64,000 bases of DNA from Bdellovibrio bacteriovorus (GTDB taxonomy: Bacteria; Bdellovibrionota; Bdellovibrionia; Bdellovibrionales; Bdellovibrionaceae), in assembly GCF_001592735.1 (NCBI RefSeq), contig NZ_LUKE01000004.1:27402-91401 (forward strand), given 5' to 3'. Positions 34,582 through 44,433 of the stretch are shown piece after piece. How positions within the stretch are numbered: the stretch's first letter is position 1; every line of letters begins with the position of its first letter. The translations under genes and the position numbers were made by a program. The notes beneath the pieces were generated by a model. The model saw only the letters and a program-made list of their open reading frames with translations, did no database searches and was not told the origin of the DNA.

Positions 34582-37182
34582 ATGTCACAGAGTGAAGACG
34601 GAATCGTAGTCAAAGGCGCCAAAGAACATAATCTTAAAGATGTTAGCGTCGTTATTCCCCGAAATAAGATCACCGTTTTTACGGGCCTGAGCGGCAGTGG
34701 TAAGTCGTCACTGGCATTTGATACCGTTTATGCCGAGGGCCAACGTCGTTACGTGGAAAGCTTGTCGGCTTACGCGCGCAATTTTTTGGAACAACTAAAA
34801 AAGCCGGATGTGGATTCAATCACGGGGCTTTCTCCGGCCATTGCGATCGATCAAAAATCAGTCAGTACCAATCCGCGTTCGACGGTGGGAACGGTCACGG
34901 AAATTTACGATTACTTGCGCTTGCTTTTTGCAAAAGTCGGCGTTCCAGAATGTCCTATTCATCACATCCCCGTGGCAAGCCAATCACCTCAACAGATCGT
35001 CGATGATATCTTGAAAAAAAGCATGGGCACCAAGTTCTATGTTTTAGCTCCGATGGCTTCGGGAAAAAAAGGGGAGTTCTTAGCTGAATTCCAACGTTGG
35101 GCTAAGAAGGGTTTTGTGAAAGCCAAGGTCGACGGCAAAATGATCGAGCTTGATAAAGCCACAAAACTCGCAAAAACCAAAACCCATGATATTGATCTGG
35201 TCGTGGATCAGTTGATTTTAAAAGACAATCTCAAGCTCCGTCTTTCAGAAAGTATCAACACCGCGATATCGATGGCCAATGGCCGTGTCATCATTGAAAC
35301 TTTATCGGGTGAAAGAACAAATTATTCTATTCACTCAGCGTGTCCGATTTGTGGTTACAGTTATCCTGATATTGAACCTCGTCTTTTTAGTTTTAATAAT
35401 CCGCGCGGAGCGTGTGGCACCTGCCACGGTTTAGGCACCATTGACCTAGTTGAGGAAGAACAGTTTTCCGATTCGGAAGTCGGCGGGAAAAAGCTTGATA
35501 AGGTCGTCTATAAATACAAAGGCAAAAAAACTTCCGACGATGATGACGAGGAAGAAGAAGAAATGGTTTTAAGCGCTTGCCCTGACTGTCATGGCTCGCG
35601 ACTTAAAACGGAAGCTTTGAATATCAAAATCAAAGAAAAAAATATCGCCGAACTTTCTGATATGGCTGGAACCGAGCTGCGCCAATGGATTTCTAAATTA
35701 GAATGGAAAGCCAAAGATCAGTTGATCGCTGATAAAATTAATAAACAAATCCAATCGCGCTTGGATTATTTGATCCGCGTGGGAACGGGCTATCTTTCAC
35801 TGAGTCGTCCCTCAAGAACTCTCTCTGGCGGGGAAGCTCAGCGGATTCGCTTGGCAACTCAAGTGGGATCATCACTTATTGGCGTATTATATGTGATGGA
35901 TGAACCCAGTATCGGACTGCATCCGCGGGATCATCATCGCTTGCTCAATATTATTGGCGAATTAAAAGATCGCGGGAATACCATTTTATTGGTGGAGCAT
36001 GACGAAGATACGATTCGTTACGCTGATTTCGTTGTCGACTTAGGTCCTCGCGCCGGCGTCTTAGGTGGCGAAATGATGGCGCAGGGGACTCCGGATCAGT
36101 TGGCGGCCAATCCACGTTCTTTGACGGGAAAATATCTTAACGGTGAAATGCGTATTCCGGTTCCGGAAAAACGCCGCAAAGGCAATGGAGAGTTTTTAAT
36201 TTTGTCTGGCGCCACCGGAAACAATCTGCAAAACGTAGATTTAAAGTTGCCTCTAGGAACTTTCACCGCCGTGACGGGAGTTTCGGGATCTGGTAAAAGT
36301 ACGCTGATCATCGATACGCTTTACAAAATTTTAGCGAAGCATTTTTATAAGGCCCATGTTCAGGCCTCTCCATACAAAAAAATCGAAGGCCTAGATAAGA
36401 TTGATAAGGTCATTGATATCAATCAAAGACCCATTGGGCGAACGCCGCGATCGACACCAGCTACTTATGTGGCGTTATTCCCAATGATTCGTGATCTTTT
36501 TGCCAACCTGCCAGAATCTAAACTGCGCGGTTATGAGCCGGGTCGCTTTAGCTTTAATGTGAAAGGCGGACGCTGTGAAACTTGTATGGGTCACGGGCAA
36601 ATCCGGGTCGAGATGCATTTCTTAAGCGATGTCTTTGTGACCTGTGACACTTGTTTGGGCCGCAGGTACAATCGCGAGACGTTAAATATTAAATACAAAA
36701 ATAAATCTATCGCCGATGTTTTAGAAATGAGTGTGGGGGAGGCTTTAGAGTTCTTCCGCAATCATCCGCAGATTTATCGTAAGCTTGAAACCTTGCACCG
36801 GGTGGGGTTGGATTACATGACCCTGGGACAAAGCTCAACGACCCTTTCGGGCGGTGAAGCCCAACGCGTGAAGCTGTCTAAGGAACTTTCTCGTCGCGGC
36901 ACGGGGAAGACGATGTACATTTTGGACGAGCCCACGACGGGTTTGCACTTTGATGATGTTCGTAAATTGGTGGAGTTGATTCAAGAACTTGCCACCCAAG
37001 GGAACACGGTTTTAGTTATCGAACACAATATGGAAGTCGTTAAGGCGGCAGACCACGTGATCGATCTGGGACCGGATGGTGGCAGTGCGGGGGGCGAAAT
37101 CGTCGCGACGGGCACGCCCGAGCAAGTGGCCAAAGTCGCTCGCAGCGAAACGGGTCGCTTTTTAAAAGCAGTTTTAAAATAA
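34582..37182 (+). CDS. uvrA: Excinuclease ABC subunit A
   Basis: 866 residues, shorter than the roughly 940 of many UvrA proteins. Two ABC modules: Walker A GLSGSGKSS near residue 34 and GVSGSGKST near 570, signatures TLSGGEAQRIRL and TLSGGEAQRVKL, Walker B YVMDEPSIGLHP and YILDEPTTGLHF. Zinc modules use CPICG...CGTC and CETC...CDTC. An acidic insertion of Asp/Glu lies near residue 318. It recognises bulky DNA damage with UvrB in nucleotide excision repair. The first zinc and UvrB-binding regions look compact, which may explain the length. Confidence 0.96.
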   Translation: MSQSEDGIVVKGAKEHNLKDVSVVIPRNKITVFTGLSGSGKSSLAFDTVYAEGQRRYVESLSAYARNFLEQLKKPDVDSITGLSPAIAIDQKSVSTNPRSTVGTVTEIYDYLRLLFAKVGVPECPIHHIPVASQSPQQIVDDILKKSMGTKFYVLAPMASGKKGEFLAEFQRWAKKGFVKAKVDGKMIELDKATKLAKTKTHDIDLVVDQLILKDNLKLRLSESINTAISMANGRVIIETLSGERTNYSIHSACPICGYSYPDIEPRLFSFNNPRGACGTCHGLGTIDLVEEEQFSDSEVGGKKLDKVVYKYKGKKTSDDDDEEEEEMVLSACPDCHGSRLKTEALNIKIKEKNIAELSDMAGTELRQWISKLEWKAKDQLIADKINKQIQSRLDYLIRVGTGYLSLSRPSRTLSGGEAQRIRLATQVGSSLIGVLYVMDEPSIGLHPRDHHRLLNIIGELKDRGNTILLVEHDEDTIRYADFVVDLGPRAGVLGGEMMAQGTPDQLAANPRSLTGKYLNGEMRIPVPEKRRKGNGEFLILSGATGNNLQNVDLKLPLGTFTAVTGVSGSGKSTLIIDTLYKILAKHFYKAHVQASPYKKIEGLDKIDKVIDINQRPIGRTPRSTPATYVALFPMIRDLFANLPESKLRGYEPGRFSFNVKGGRCETCMGHGQIRVEMHFLSDVFVTCDTCLGRRYNRETLNIKYKNKSIADVLEMSVGEALEFFRNHPQIYRKLETLHRVGLDYMTLGQSSTTLSGGEAQRVKLSKELSRRGTGKTMYILDEPTTGLHFDDVRKLVELIQELATQGNTVLVIEHNMEVVKAADHVIDLGPDGGSAGGEIVATGTPEQVAKVARSETGRFLKAVLK

Positions 37183-37221
37183 GTCCTTGATTTGGATCGC
37201 AGAATCTAGGACTTTTTCTTC

Positions 37222-38253
37222 ATGAAATACTTTACAGGTTCTTTTGTTTTTACTTTTTTTGGCTTAGTCGCATCGTACTTTGTCGGTCACTATTATGGCG
37301 GCACCACGGCGGCGGGCTTAGGCGCTCTTTTTATCGCGGTGATCTTGGCTATTTTAGAAATTTCTTTGTCTTTTGATAATGCCATTGTGAATGCGGTGGT
37401 TTTAAAAGAAATGACTCCGGTATGGCGTCATCGTTTTTTAACTTGGGGTATGTTGATCGCCGTCTTCGGGATGCGTTTGATTTTTCCGCTTTTAATTGTG
37501 ACTTTCATCGCCAATGTCACTCCTTGGGATGCGCTTATTATGGCGGCCACAAAGCCTGATGAATATGCGAAACTAATGTTGTCGGCGCATTTACAGGTCG
37601 CGGCCTTCGGTGGCAGCTTCCTTTTGATGGTGGCTTTAAAATACTTCTATGACGAAGACAAGGACCTGCACTGGATTCCGGTTTTAGAAAAAACGCCGGT
37701 GTATTTGGGCAGTAAGGTGGAAGCCATCGAAGTGACTTTGGCTTTGATCATTTTGGCGATCATTTCTCACTTTCTTCCGTCACACGAGGCTTTGGCCTTT
37801 ATCATGGCCGGGATGGCGGGTTTGATCACATATGTGATTGTGGATGGAATTGGTTCATGGCTTGAGGCTTCTGATGGTCAAATGCATGACGTGCATCGCG
37901 CCAGTGCCGGAATGTTTTTGTATCTCGAAGTTCTAGATGCCTCTTTCAGTTTTGACGGTGTCGTTGGGGCCTTTGCGATCACGCACAATTTATTTATTAT
38001 CATGATCGGCTTAAGCATCGGGGCCTTCTTTGTGCGAAGCTTGACGATCATGTTCGTGGAGAAAGAAGCTTTAACTAAGTTTGCGTTTTTAGAACACGGC
38101 GCCTTTTATGCCATCGGAATCTTAGCGATGATCATGCTCTTGGATCCGTTCTTACACATCCCTGAATGGGTGACGGGTTTAAGCGGGGGTGCAGTTATTA
38201 TCGTTTCGTTTCTGTGGTCTTTACGGAAGGGTCAAAGGCTATCTGCAGGATAG
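37222..38253 (+). CDS. TerC/DUF475-family integral membrane protein
   Basis: 343 residues with about nine membrane helices. SFDNAIVNAVVL and the second acidic helix DASFSFDGVVGAF are the paired SxDNA/SFDGV motifs of the TerC/Alx and DUF475 families, linked to metal (Mn, Ca) export or tellurite resistance. Length and the FGMRLIFPLLIV helix match DUF475 best. It starts 40 bp after uvrA. Its last 56 bp overlap the convergent EamA gene. Confidence 0.85.
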   Translation: MKYFTGSFVFTFFGLVASYFVGHYYGGTTAAGLGALFIAVILAILEISLSFDNAIVNAVVLKEMTPVWRHRFLTWGMLIAVFGMRLIFPLLIVTFIANVTPWDALIMAATKPDEYAKLMLSAHLQVAAFGGSFLLMVALKYFYDEDKDLHWIPVLEKTPVYLGSKVEAIEVTLALIILAIISHFLPSHEALAFIMAGMAGLITYVIVDGIGSWLEASDGQMHDVHRASAGMFLYLEVLDASFSFDGVVGAFAITHNLFIIMIGLSIGAFFVRSLTIMFVEKEALTKFAFLEHGAFYAIGILAMIMLLDPFLHIPEWVTGLSGGAVIIVSFLWSLRKGQRLSAG

Positions 38254-39091
38254 ATGCGACCAGAATCAGGACAGCGCCTCCGGTCTGAGACCACGAGAGG
38301 CGCTCGCTTAAAATTAAAAATCCAAAGAGCGCTGCAAATGGTGATTCTAATAAAAACAACATGCTAGCTGTTGAGTCCGATAGAACCTTCTGAGTTCGAA
38401 TTTGCAAATAAAAAGCAATAATGCTTGAGCCTAATCCTAAAATTAAAACACCCATCCACGGTATCCAAGAAGCGGTGGAAGTTTTTACGGTGTCTTGAGT
38501 GAAAAGCAGGGGGGCGAGGGCCAGTAAGCACCATAATGATTGAAAATTATTAAAACGAAACGCATTGCCTACTTTGTTTGAAACTCGTCCGATATAAATA
38601 ATGTGTAAGGCGGCCACCACCGAGCAAGCGATGGTCCAAAGATCACCGACGTTAATGCTTTCTAACTGTCCACCGACCAGAATAAATGTTCCGACCAAAG
38701 CCATCAGGACAAAAACGAAGTTTCGCAGGGAAATGGCATGACCAAAAATAGCCGTGTTGATCAGGGGAACTAAAATCACATAAAGGCTTGTTAAAAAACC
38801 ACTTTTAGTTGCGGTCGTAAACTTCAAACCCACTGTTTGTAAGAGCAGCATCGTGGCCAAAAGAAATCCGGCGGGCAATGCTTTTAAAATATCATTTTTC
38901 AGGCTGCGAAAATGAGCGCCACGGATAAGCAAATAAATGATTTCCCCGATGAAGCCGGCCACGACAAAACGGTACACCAGGGTTTCGATCGGCGTGAACT
39001 CTTGCAGTGCAAAGAGGGTCGCGACAAATCCAAAACCCCACAGGGAGCCTGCAAAAATCAACTCTAAGGCCGCTCGGGTTTTAGTACTCAT
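38198..39091 (-). CDS. EamA/DMT-superfamily transporter
   Basis: 297 residues with ten hydrophobic helices in two similar halves (FAGSLWGFGFVATLFAL and SVVAALHIIYIGRV onward), the layout of drug/metabolite exporters (EamA). LLFLLESPFAALFGFLILSE is a typical helix 8-9 motif. It is directly followed on the same strand by nothing coding before the convergent TerC gene. Its start abuts the reductase gene stop (39092). Substrate unknown. Confidence 0.85.
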   Translation of the reverse strand: MSTKTRAALELIFAGSLWGFGFVATLFALQEFTPIETLVYRFVVAGFIGEIIYLLIRGAHFRSLKNDILKALPAGFLLATMLLLQTVGLKFTTATKSGFLTSLYVILVPLINTAIFGHAISLRNFVFVLMALVGTFILVGGQLESINVGDLWTIACSVVAALHIIYIGRVSNKVGNAFRFNNFQSLWCLLALAPLLFTQDTVKTSTASWIPWMGVLILGLGSSIIAFYLQIRTQKVLSDSTASMLFLLESPFAALFGFLILSERLSWSQTGGAVLILVASILQIAFDPSVKTTETKR

Positions 39092-39814
39092 CTAGTCAAA
39101 GGCTTCAGACCAAACGGACTTTTTATCAAGGCCGTCGACTTCTAAAAGCTGATGTTTGACTTCCTTGATCATGCCGCCGTTGCCGCAAAGATAGAAAGTC
39201 GTAGGAATGTTTTTATAATCAAACTCCGAAAGGAAGTGTTGCACATAACCTTTTTTTCCGGTCCATGCCGTTTCCGGACGACTCAGAACAAATTCAAATT
39301 TGAAGTCTTTGAGTCCTTGTGCCAAGGATTCAATTTCTTTTTGATAGTACATGTCCTTTTCCGAGCGGACCCCGAACAGCATGCGATACCGAATGTCGGG
39401 ATATTGTTCCTTCTTAGATAACAGATAACATAAATGCTGAGAAATCCCGCTGCCGGTATTTAAGAAAACCACTTGTGGGGTCGGCGGTTCTTGGAAAAAC
39501 ACTTTGCCAAAAGGACCGGTGAAATTAATCAGCTCGCCACCTTTAAGGGCCCACACAAAAGTCGAGGCTATGCCGTTTTCCACATATTTAAATAACAAGC
39601 GGAAGCCATTTTTATTGCGATCGTCAGAGGCGATGGAATAGGCACGCAAAATGGGTTTAGCTTCACCTTGTGGCACATTCAGCATCACAAATTGTCCCGC
39701 TCGGAACGAAAATTCGCCCGGAGTTTCAGTTTTTAAGACCAGCTCGCGTATACCGGGCGTATGGTCGATAATTTCGGTGACTCTCATGTGGTAAACAGTA
39801 CGAGCGGCAGACAT
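39092..39814 (-). CDS. Ferredoxin/flavodoxin-NADP reductase-like flavoprotein
   Basis: 240 residues. RAYSIAS is the FAD-binding RxYS motif, and FLNTGSGISQHLCYL and FYLCGNGGMIKEV are the NAD(P)-binding motifs of the FNR superfamily. The C-terminus SVWSEAFD resembles the end of Fpr-like reductases. AGGAG lies 9 bp before the ATG. It moves electrons between NADPH and ferredoxin or flavodoxin. It sits one base from the EamA gene and is divergent from the outer-membrane protein gene. Confidence 0.87.
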   Translation of the reverse strand: MSAARTVYHMRVTEIIDHTPGIRELVLKTETPGEFSFRAGQFVMLNVPQGEAKPILRAYSIASDDRNKNGFRLLFKYVENGIASTFVWALKGGELINFTGPFGKVFFQEPPTPQVVFLNTGSGISQHLCYLLSKKEQYPDIRYRMLFGVRSEKDMYYQKEIESLAQGLKDFKFEFVLSRPETAWTGKKGYVQHFLSEFDYKNIPTTFYLCGNGGMIKEVKHQLLEVDGLDKKSVWSEAFD

Positions 39815-39890
39815 GGAAAAGGCTCCTTAATATTCAATGCTCAAGACTTCTTTCATAATCCGAAAATGCCAGACAGTCCAATATTTTAGC

Positions 39891-39919
39891 TTGTGACATT
39901 GTTCTCAATTACTTAAAAT
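39891..39919 (+). promoter_or_regulatory. Promoter for the outer-membrane protein gene at 39951
   Basis: TTGTGA at 39891-39896 and TAAAAT at 39914-39919 with exactly 17 bp between, 31 bp before the proposed GTG start. Confidence 0.55.
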
Positions 39920-39950
39920 CTTGGATATCACTCTAGGGATAGGTTGGAAC

Positions 39951-41960
39951 GTGAATATTGCACAGCATCTCGTAGTCGCACTTCTCATTTGTATTTCGTT
40001 TGGGGCTTACGGACAGGAAAACACGGATGATATTCCTGCCGCCAAACAATCGCTTTTAAAGACGGCGGCGACGAAGGAATTTAATAAACCCCTTTATTTC
40101 GATCAAATTGATAACGGTCTTATCTTGCCTCCGTTAGAGCTTGAATATGAGATGACCCCAGATGGAAGAGCCTTGAAAGTGGGAAGTGTTCTGCTTTCAG
40201 ATAAAACTTTCTCGGTGGCTTTTGCTCCGCTAGGAAAAACACACTCTCAATTGAACCAAGTACTGGGTTCTGAAAACGGGCAGATGTCTCTGGCGTTTTA
40301 TGTCCCCGAGTCTTTGATCAATCCCACGGCAATTGAAATGGTTTCCCGCACGGGGCGTTTATTGTGGTCGTATAATTTTTCAGAAAATGATTTAGCAAAC
40401 TGGAATAAACGCCTCGATGATTGGCGTAAAGAACTTATCGCAAAAGGTGTTAGTGCCAACAACGTGGCCCGCTCTGGGATTTTCTCTGCACGTTATGCCT
40501 TTGTGGATGCCCGTTCTGCGGGGGTTCCGTTGTGGAATCAAAAAGAATCTTTCCGTTTTTGCTTAAGTGAAACTCGAGGTCGTAACTCCAGCCGTGTCTG
40601 TTCGCCTCGTTACGGCATGGATACGGCGCCTGATGGCGCATTGAGCATGTTGAAAGTTCGCGTTGAGCCTGTAAAGCCACGTGTTCTTTTGCACGGCCAA
40701 GAGGCTCCATTAAAACAAACGATGGTTGTGCCCATGGATTCACCGACGTCTTTCTTTGCGGAGTTATTGGGGGGGGAGTCGTATGAGTTCATCACTTTAC
40801 CAAACAAGCTGGAGCTCATGGATATCGCCGACACCGCAAAACCGAATCTTTTGCGCATTGTTGGTTATGACACTCGTCCTTTAGGTCGTTCAGTCATTTT
40901 GAATCCGGATCAATACTCCGGCTTAACAAAAATGTTGGGTTTTGAGGCGACTATCGGGGATTCACGAAAGTTCTGGGCCGCCGCAATCTTGCGTGAAGAT
41001 CCAAAAGTTTATTTGCCAGGCGAAGGTGGTGGTATCTTTAAGCAACGTTTTGAACTTTCGCAAATTCCCAGAGCACAATCCCGCGTATATCTTGATAAAC
41101 GCACGCCGACGGGCACTTATAATGACGGCATCAAGCTTTTTGGTCGTAAACAACCAGCGGCGAAAGTTTCAACAGATCAAAACTCGGTGCGAGTAGATTC
41201 CGATGATCCTTCTGAATTCATGTGGCGCTTTAAAGCCGAAGAACGGGGTCAGATCAATCGGTCGTATTTAAACGTAGAAATGGATGGCAAAACCTATCGT
41301 TCGTATTTCGAGCTGTATAAAGGTTTCCCTCGCGAGCTTTCGGGTCGTTTTTCGGGCGTGCAAACCGCCAGCGGTTTTATCGTGATGGGCGAGGTGGCTT
41401 ACAATCAATGGTTTGAAGATATCTTTAGCTGGAGCAACTATTGGGTGTCACGCCAACGCTGGGGCATCAATGCAAAATACTTTAAATCATTCAATGAGCT
41501 TAAGGTGAAAGACGGCACCGCCCCTTTAAGTGTTTTGACGGTGGATCTTAAATATCGCTTTACGCCAGGCCTTTGGGGACGAGATGAAACCGTCGGTCTT
41601 TTAGCTTCATATCAAGACGTGGGTTTTGGAGAGCTAAAAGCCCCTATGCTGGGGGGAGGGATCTTTTGGGCACGTTCGATGCCGAAGGTTTTTGATGATT
41701 TTTTAAATACGTTGATCATTATGCGTTATCCAAAATGGGTGGATATGGAATTCATCTATTACGGGCAATCGATGAACAGTGACGTCACTTTAAATGCGCC
41801 GATGTCGCTCAACTTCCATGGTAAAGTTTTATGGAGTGATCGTTATTTTGGCGAGGCGGGTTTTGGTATCAAACGTTACAGCTTCCAAGATAAAGTGCAA
41901 AATCAAAAAGCCGAGCTGAATACTTTCTACGGAACCGTCGGATTAGGTATTAACTTCTAA
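39951..41960 (+). CDS. Secreted outer-membrane-type protein with C-terminal beta barrel
   Basis: 669 residues from a GTG at 39951. This start gives a clean signal peptide ending near GAYGQ; the longer frame from a TTG at 39921 would begin inside the promoter. The N-terminal 450 residues are mixed, and the last 200 have alternating strands with aromatic belts and end in LGINF, the terminal Phe of outer-membrane barrels. No known domain recognised. It has a candidate promoter and overlaps a convergent gene by 4 bp at its stop. Confidence 0.72.
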   Translation: MNIAQHLVVALLICISFGAYGQENTDDIPAAKQSLLKTAATKEFNKPLYFDQIDNGLILPPLELEYEMTPDGRALKVGSVLLSDKTFSVAFAPLGKTHSQLNQVLGSENGQMSLAFYVPESLINPTAIEMVSRTGRLLWSYNFSENDLANWNKRLDDWRKELIAKGVSANNVARSGIFSARYAFVDARSAGVPLWNQKESFRFCLSETRGRNSSRVCSPRYGMDTAPDGALSMLKVRVEPVKPRVLLHGQEAPLKQTMVVPMDSPTSFFAELLGGESYEFITLPNKLELMDIADTAKPNLLRIVGYDTRPLGRSVILNPDQYSGLTKMLGFEATIGDSRKFWAAAILREDPKVYLPGEGGGIFKQRFELSQIPRAQSRVYLDKRTPTGTYNDGIKLFGRKQPAAKVSTDQNSVRVDSDDPSEFMWRFKAEERGQINRSYLNVEMDGKTYRSYFELYKGFPRELSGRFSGVQTASGFIVMGEVAYNQWFEDIFSWSNYWVSRQRWGINAKYFKSFNELKVKDGTAPLSVLTVDLKYRFTPGLWGRDETVGLLASYQDVGFGELKAPMLGGGIFWARSMPKVFDDFLNTLIIMRYPKWVDMEFIYYGQSMNSDVTLNAPMSLNFHGKVLWSDRYFGEAGFGIKRYSFQDKVQNQKAELNTFYGTVGLGINF

Positions 41961-43033
41961 AGCATCGGATGCACATCATTTTCTGAATCCATACGGCTGT
42001 GGGTTGGAATCACAGCCTTTCTTAAATAAGGCGCCAGCCAAATTCGTTCAATCACCGGATAAGCCGCCGCAATCGGTAACAGCGCGATGGCTCCTAAGAC
42101 GCCCATCAAGGTCATACCCACGACAATGGAAAGCAGCACGATAAAGCCCGACAAGCGCAAATGCTGCGAATAAATTTTAGGTAATAAAATATAACCTTCA
42201 AAAAGATGATAGAGCCCGTAAAAAAAAGCCACAGTCGCTAGAGTTTGCGGTGAAACTATCAGTGCGAACATCAATATGGGTACCAGCGAAATATAAAATC
42301 CAATATACGGTAAAACCGCTAGAACCGCCGCTAGTGCGGCTAACATTAATGCGGAAGGAACTCCGGTTAAGGTGAGTAAAACAAAAACATAAGTTCCGCA
42401 CACCAAAGAAGCAATGGTTTGCCCCAAAACATAGGCGGGGACAATGTGACTTACTTCGGCCAAAGTTTCTTCCACCTTAAATCTTGTTTCCACCGAAAAA
42501 TAAGGCATCAGCCAACGATAAGTGCGGTGGCCATCAAGCATAAGGTAAATAGTGAACGCAAAGAAAAGTCCTAAAGAGCTAATAGTGCCGATCGCATATT
42601 GCCCAATCGTCATAATTTGTGAAACGGAGGTCGATAAATCCGGAATGCTTTCAGGTCCCAAGATGCGGGTCCCAAGGCGATGGATCAGGCTGCGGGGGGA
42701 ATGTCCTTCCATCATCCATTTTATATAGGTCGGAATTTTATCAATAACCTTTTGCACCTGTTCAATCAGCGGCGGGAAGATCACAAAAACTAAAAGGCAT
42801 AGCGCCGTTCCCAATAAAAGGGCCATTAAAAAAACAGCCGCACGGCGTGACATCACCCGTTGTAAATATCGCAGAACAGGTTCAAATGCGACGGCGACCA
42901 AAATTGAAAAGAACAACATCACGATCACCGGGAAAAGTTTGAAAGCCAAATAAACAAGAAATGCTGCGGCCAACATGCGAACGATAGTGCGTGCGCTGAT
43001 ATCAATGCTAAGGGGGCGGGGGACTGGTTTCAT
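41957..43033 (-). CDS. AI-2E/PerM-family transporter
   Basis: 358 residues from the ATG at 43033. Hydrophobic helices in the AI-2E_transport order: two at the N-terminus, a cytosolic-like region, then the paired helices TGVPSALMLAALAAVLAVLPYIGFY and GYILLPKIYSQHLRLSGF, diagnostic of the family. An in-frame TTG at 43117 would extend it by 28 polar residues; neither start has a good ribosome site. Members export autoinducer-2 or other solutes, or exchange Na/H; the substrate here is unknown. Confidence 0.85.
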   Translation of the reverse strand: MKPVPRPLSIDISARTIVRMLAAAFLVYLAFKLFPVIVMLFFSILVAVAFEPVLRYLQRVMSRRAAVFLMALLLGTALCLLVFVIFPPLIEQVQKVIDKIPTYIKWMMEGHSPRSLIHRLGTRILGPESIPDLSTSVSQIMTIGQYAIGTISSLGLFFAFTIYLMLDGHRTYRWLMPYFSVETRFKVEETLAEVSHIVPAYVLGQTIASLVCGTYVFVLLTLTGVPSALMLAALAAVLAVLPYIGFYISLVPILMFALIVSPQTLATVAFFYGLYHLFEGYILLPKIYSQHLRLSGFIVLLSIVVGMTLMGVLGAIALLPIAAAYPVIERIWLAPYLRKAVIPTHSRMDSENDVHPML

Positions 43034-43177
43034 CTTAAAATTAAATAGCAGCTTTGATGCCAGAGGTGGTTTCACGTTGATGCGCCTTAAAACATCATAC
43101 GAGAGATAATGCCCCAAGTCTTGGGGCCGGACTGGACTTTCTGGACATTTCCCCGGGGGCCATGGAAAACTAAAAGT

Positions 43178-43612
43178 ATGAAAAAGATTTTGATTCTTGC
43201 CATATTCTTCGCCGTCGGATGTGCTTCTTTAAGCGGGTGGAAAGAACCCAAAGTAGACCTTCAGGATCTTTACATCAAAGACACAAATTTAGTCGGCACC
43301 ACGATTGTTTTCGTCCTGAATGTTGAAAACACCAATGATCGTGAAATCAAACTTGATGAAGTGAATTATAAAATTTCGTTAGACGGTCAGGCTTTTGCAA
43401 ACTCTAAAACCCAGCAACCTGTTGTGGTTGGTCCCAAGGCCACGGTTCCGGTGGAAATTCCTTTACCCGTTCGTTATGTGGATTTGTTTGCGCATTTAAA
43501 TAAGGCTTTAAATTCTTCGCAAATTGAATACGCCATTGAAGGCGATGCGAAGATGTCGTTTTTCAAAGTGCCCTTTAAAAAACAAGGGCACTTAAGACTC
43601 ACGGGACCCTGA
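43178..43612 (+). CDS. LEA14-like lipoprotein
   Basis: 144 residues from the ATG at 43178. A lipobox FAVGC places the lipid Cys at about residue 14. The body matches the LEA type 2 / WHy fold: LYIKDTNLVGTTIVFVLNVENTND, then strand pairs and VEIPLPVRYVDLF. Such proteins are small beta sandwiches, thought to be stress-related. It is divergent from the AI-2E gene and stops directly against the next convergent gene. Confidence 0.78.
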   Translation: MKKILILAIFFAVGCASLSGWKEPKVDLQDLYIKDTNLVGTTIVFVLNVENTNDREIKLDEVNYKISLDGQAFANSKTQQPVVVGPKATVPVEIPLPVRYVDLFAHLNKALNSSQIEYAIEGDAKMSFFKVPFKKQGHLRLTGP

Positions 43613-44293
43613 CTAGAAATAAGCGATGAGGCCGGCATTTGAGGTTAAACCTGTGATCGTGACATCCCCTGAAGTTCCGCCGGATTGTTTTTGATAACCG
43701 TATCCCACATCCGCGCGAAAACCCACGTCAGTTGCCAGCGGGAACCATTTAATAAAGGGACCTCCGCCAAACTCCATAATGGTTAAACTGGAACCGCCAC
43801 CTTCAGATTGTCCAAAAGCGCCAAAACCACCCACGCCGAAGACAAAAATTTCTCCCGGGATGTTCGGAATCAAATTAAAATCCGCCCAACCTCCCGCTTT
43901 CAGAACATTCACGGTGACCTTGCCTGTAGAATCCGAGCTGTAAGAAAACAACGGCCCCATTTCAAATTGCCCAAAGTTCCAACCAAAGCGTGCTCCTAAG
44001 GACATGTCGGTCTCGCTTTCCGTTCCCGCCGCGTCGGACTTCATCGCACTCATGGAGAAATTGACGTTCACCAAATAACGGCGACGAGAAGATCCGCTCG
44101 AAGAGGCACCAGCTTCAGAAAATTCGTCTTGCACCAACTCATAAGCTTGGCCTTGTTGAAGAGCACCGCCAGAAAACTCGACCACGGCCTGGTTTCCTTT
44201 CACGCGACGGACCTTTATTTTCTGCGCAAAGGCTTCAGAGGAAAACACCGTTAAGATTGTCAAAAAGATCGTCAAAATGTGCCAGTTTTTCAC
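43613..44293 (-). CDS. Outer-membrane beta-barrel protein
   Basis: 226 residues with a signal peptide ending near EAFA (residue 23). After a short SH3-like start (KIKVRRVKGNQAVVEFSGG) it alternates Gly/aromatic strands and ends in LIAYF, typical of eight-stranded barrels (OmpA/OprF-like or porin_OMP). A Ser-rich turn SSSGSSRRRY is notable. No enzymatic motif. Confidence 0.75.
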   Translation of the reverse strand: MKNWHILTIFLTILTVFSSEAFAQKIKVRRVKGNQAVVEFSGGALQQGQAYELVQDEFSEAGASSSGSSRRRYLVNVNFSMSAMKSDAAGTESETDMSLGARFGWNFGQFEMGPLFSYSSDSTGKVTVNVLKAGGWADFNLIPNIPGEIFVFGVGGFGAFGQSEGGGSSLTIMEFGGGPFIKWFPLATDVGFRADVGYGYQKQSGGTSGDVTITGLTSNAGLIAYF

Positions 44294-44355
44294 CTAAGCC
44301 TCCACATACTCGATCTTTCCAATGCTTTGAGGTCTAGTCAACGGGAAGTTGTCTC

Positions 44356-44403
44356 GCTCTTAGACGCAAACATTTCTCACTCTTAAAGTTTTCGTCTAAG
44401 AGC
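44356..44403. promoter_or_regulatory. 11-bp perfect inverted repeat upstream of the HD-GYP gene
   Basis: GCTCTTAGACG (44356-44366) and CGTCTAAGAGC (44393-44403) with 26 bp between, ending 30 bp before the HD-GYP start. The wide spacing fits two operator half-sites or a leader hairpin. Confidence 0.5.
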
Positions 44404-44433
44404 ACCGAAAAAACTAGAAGGAGAAGGGAGCCA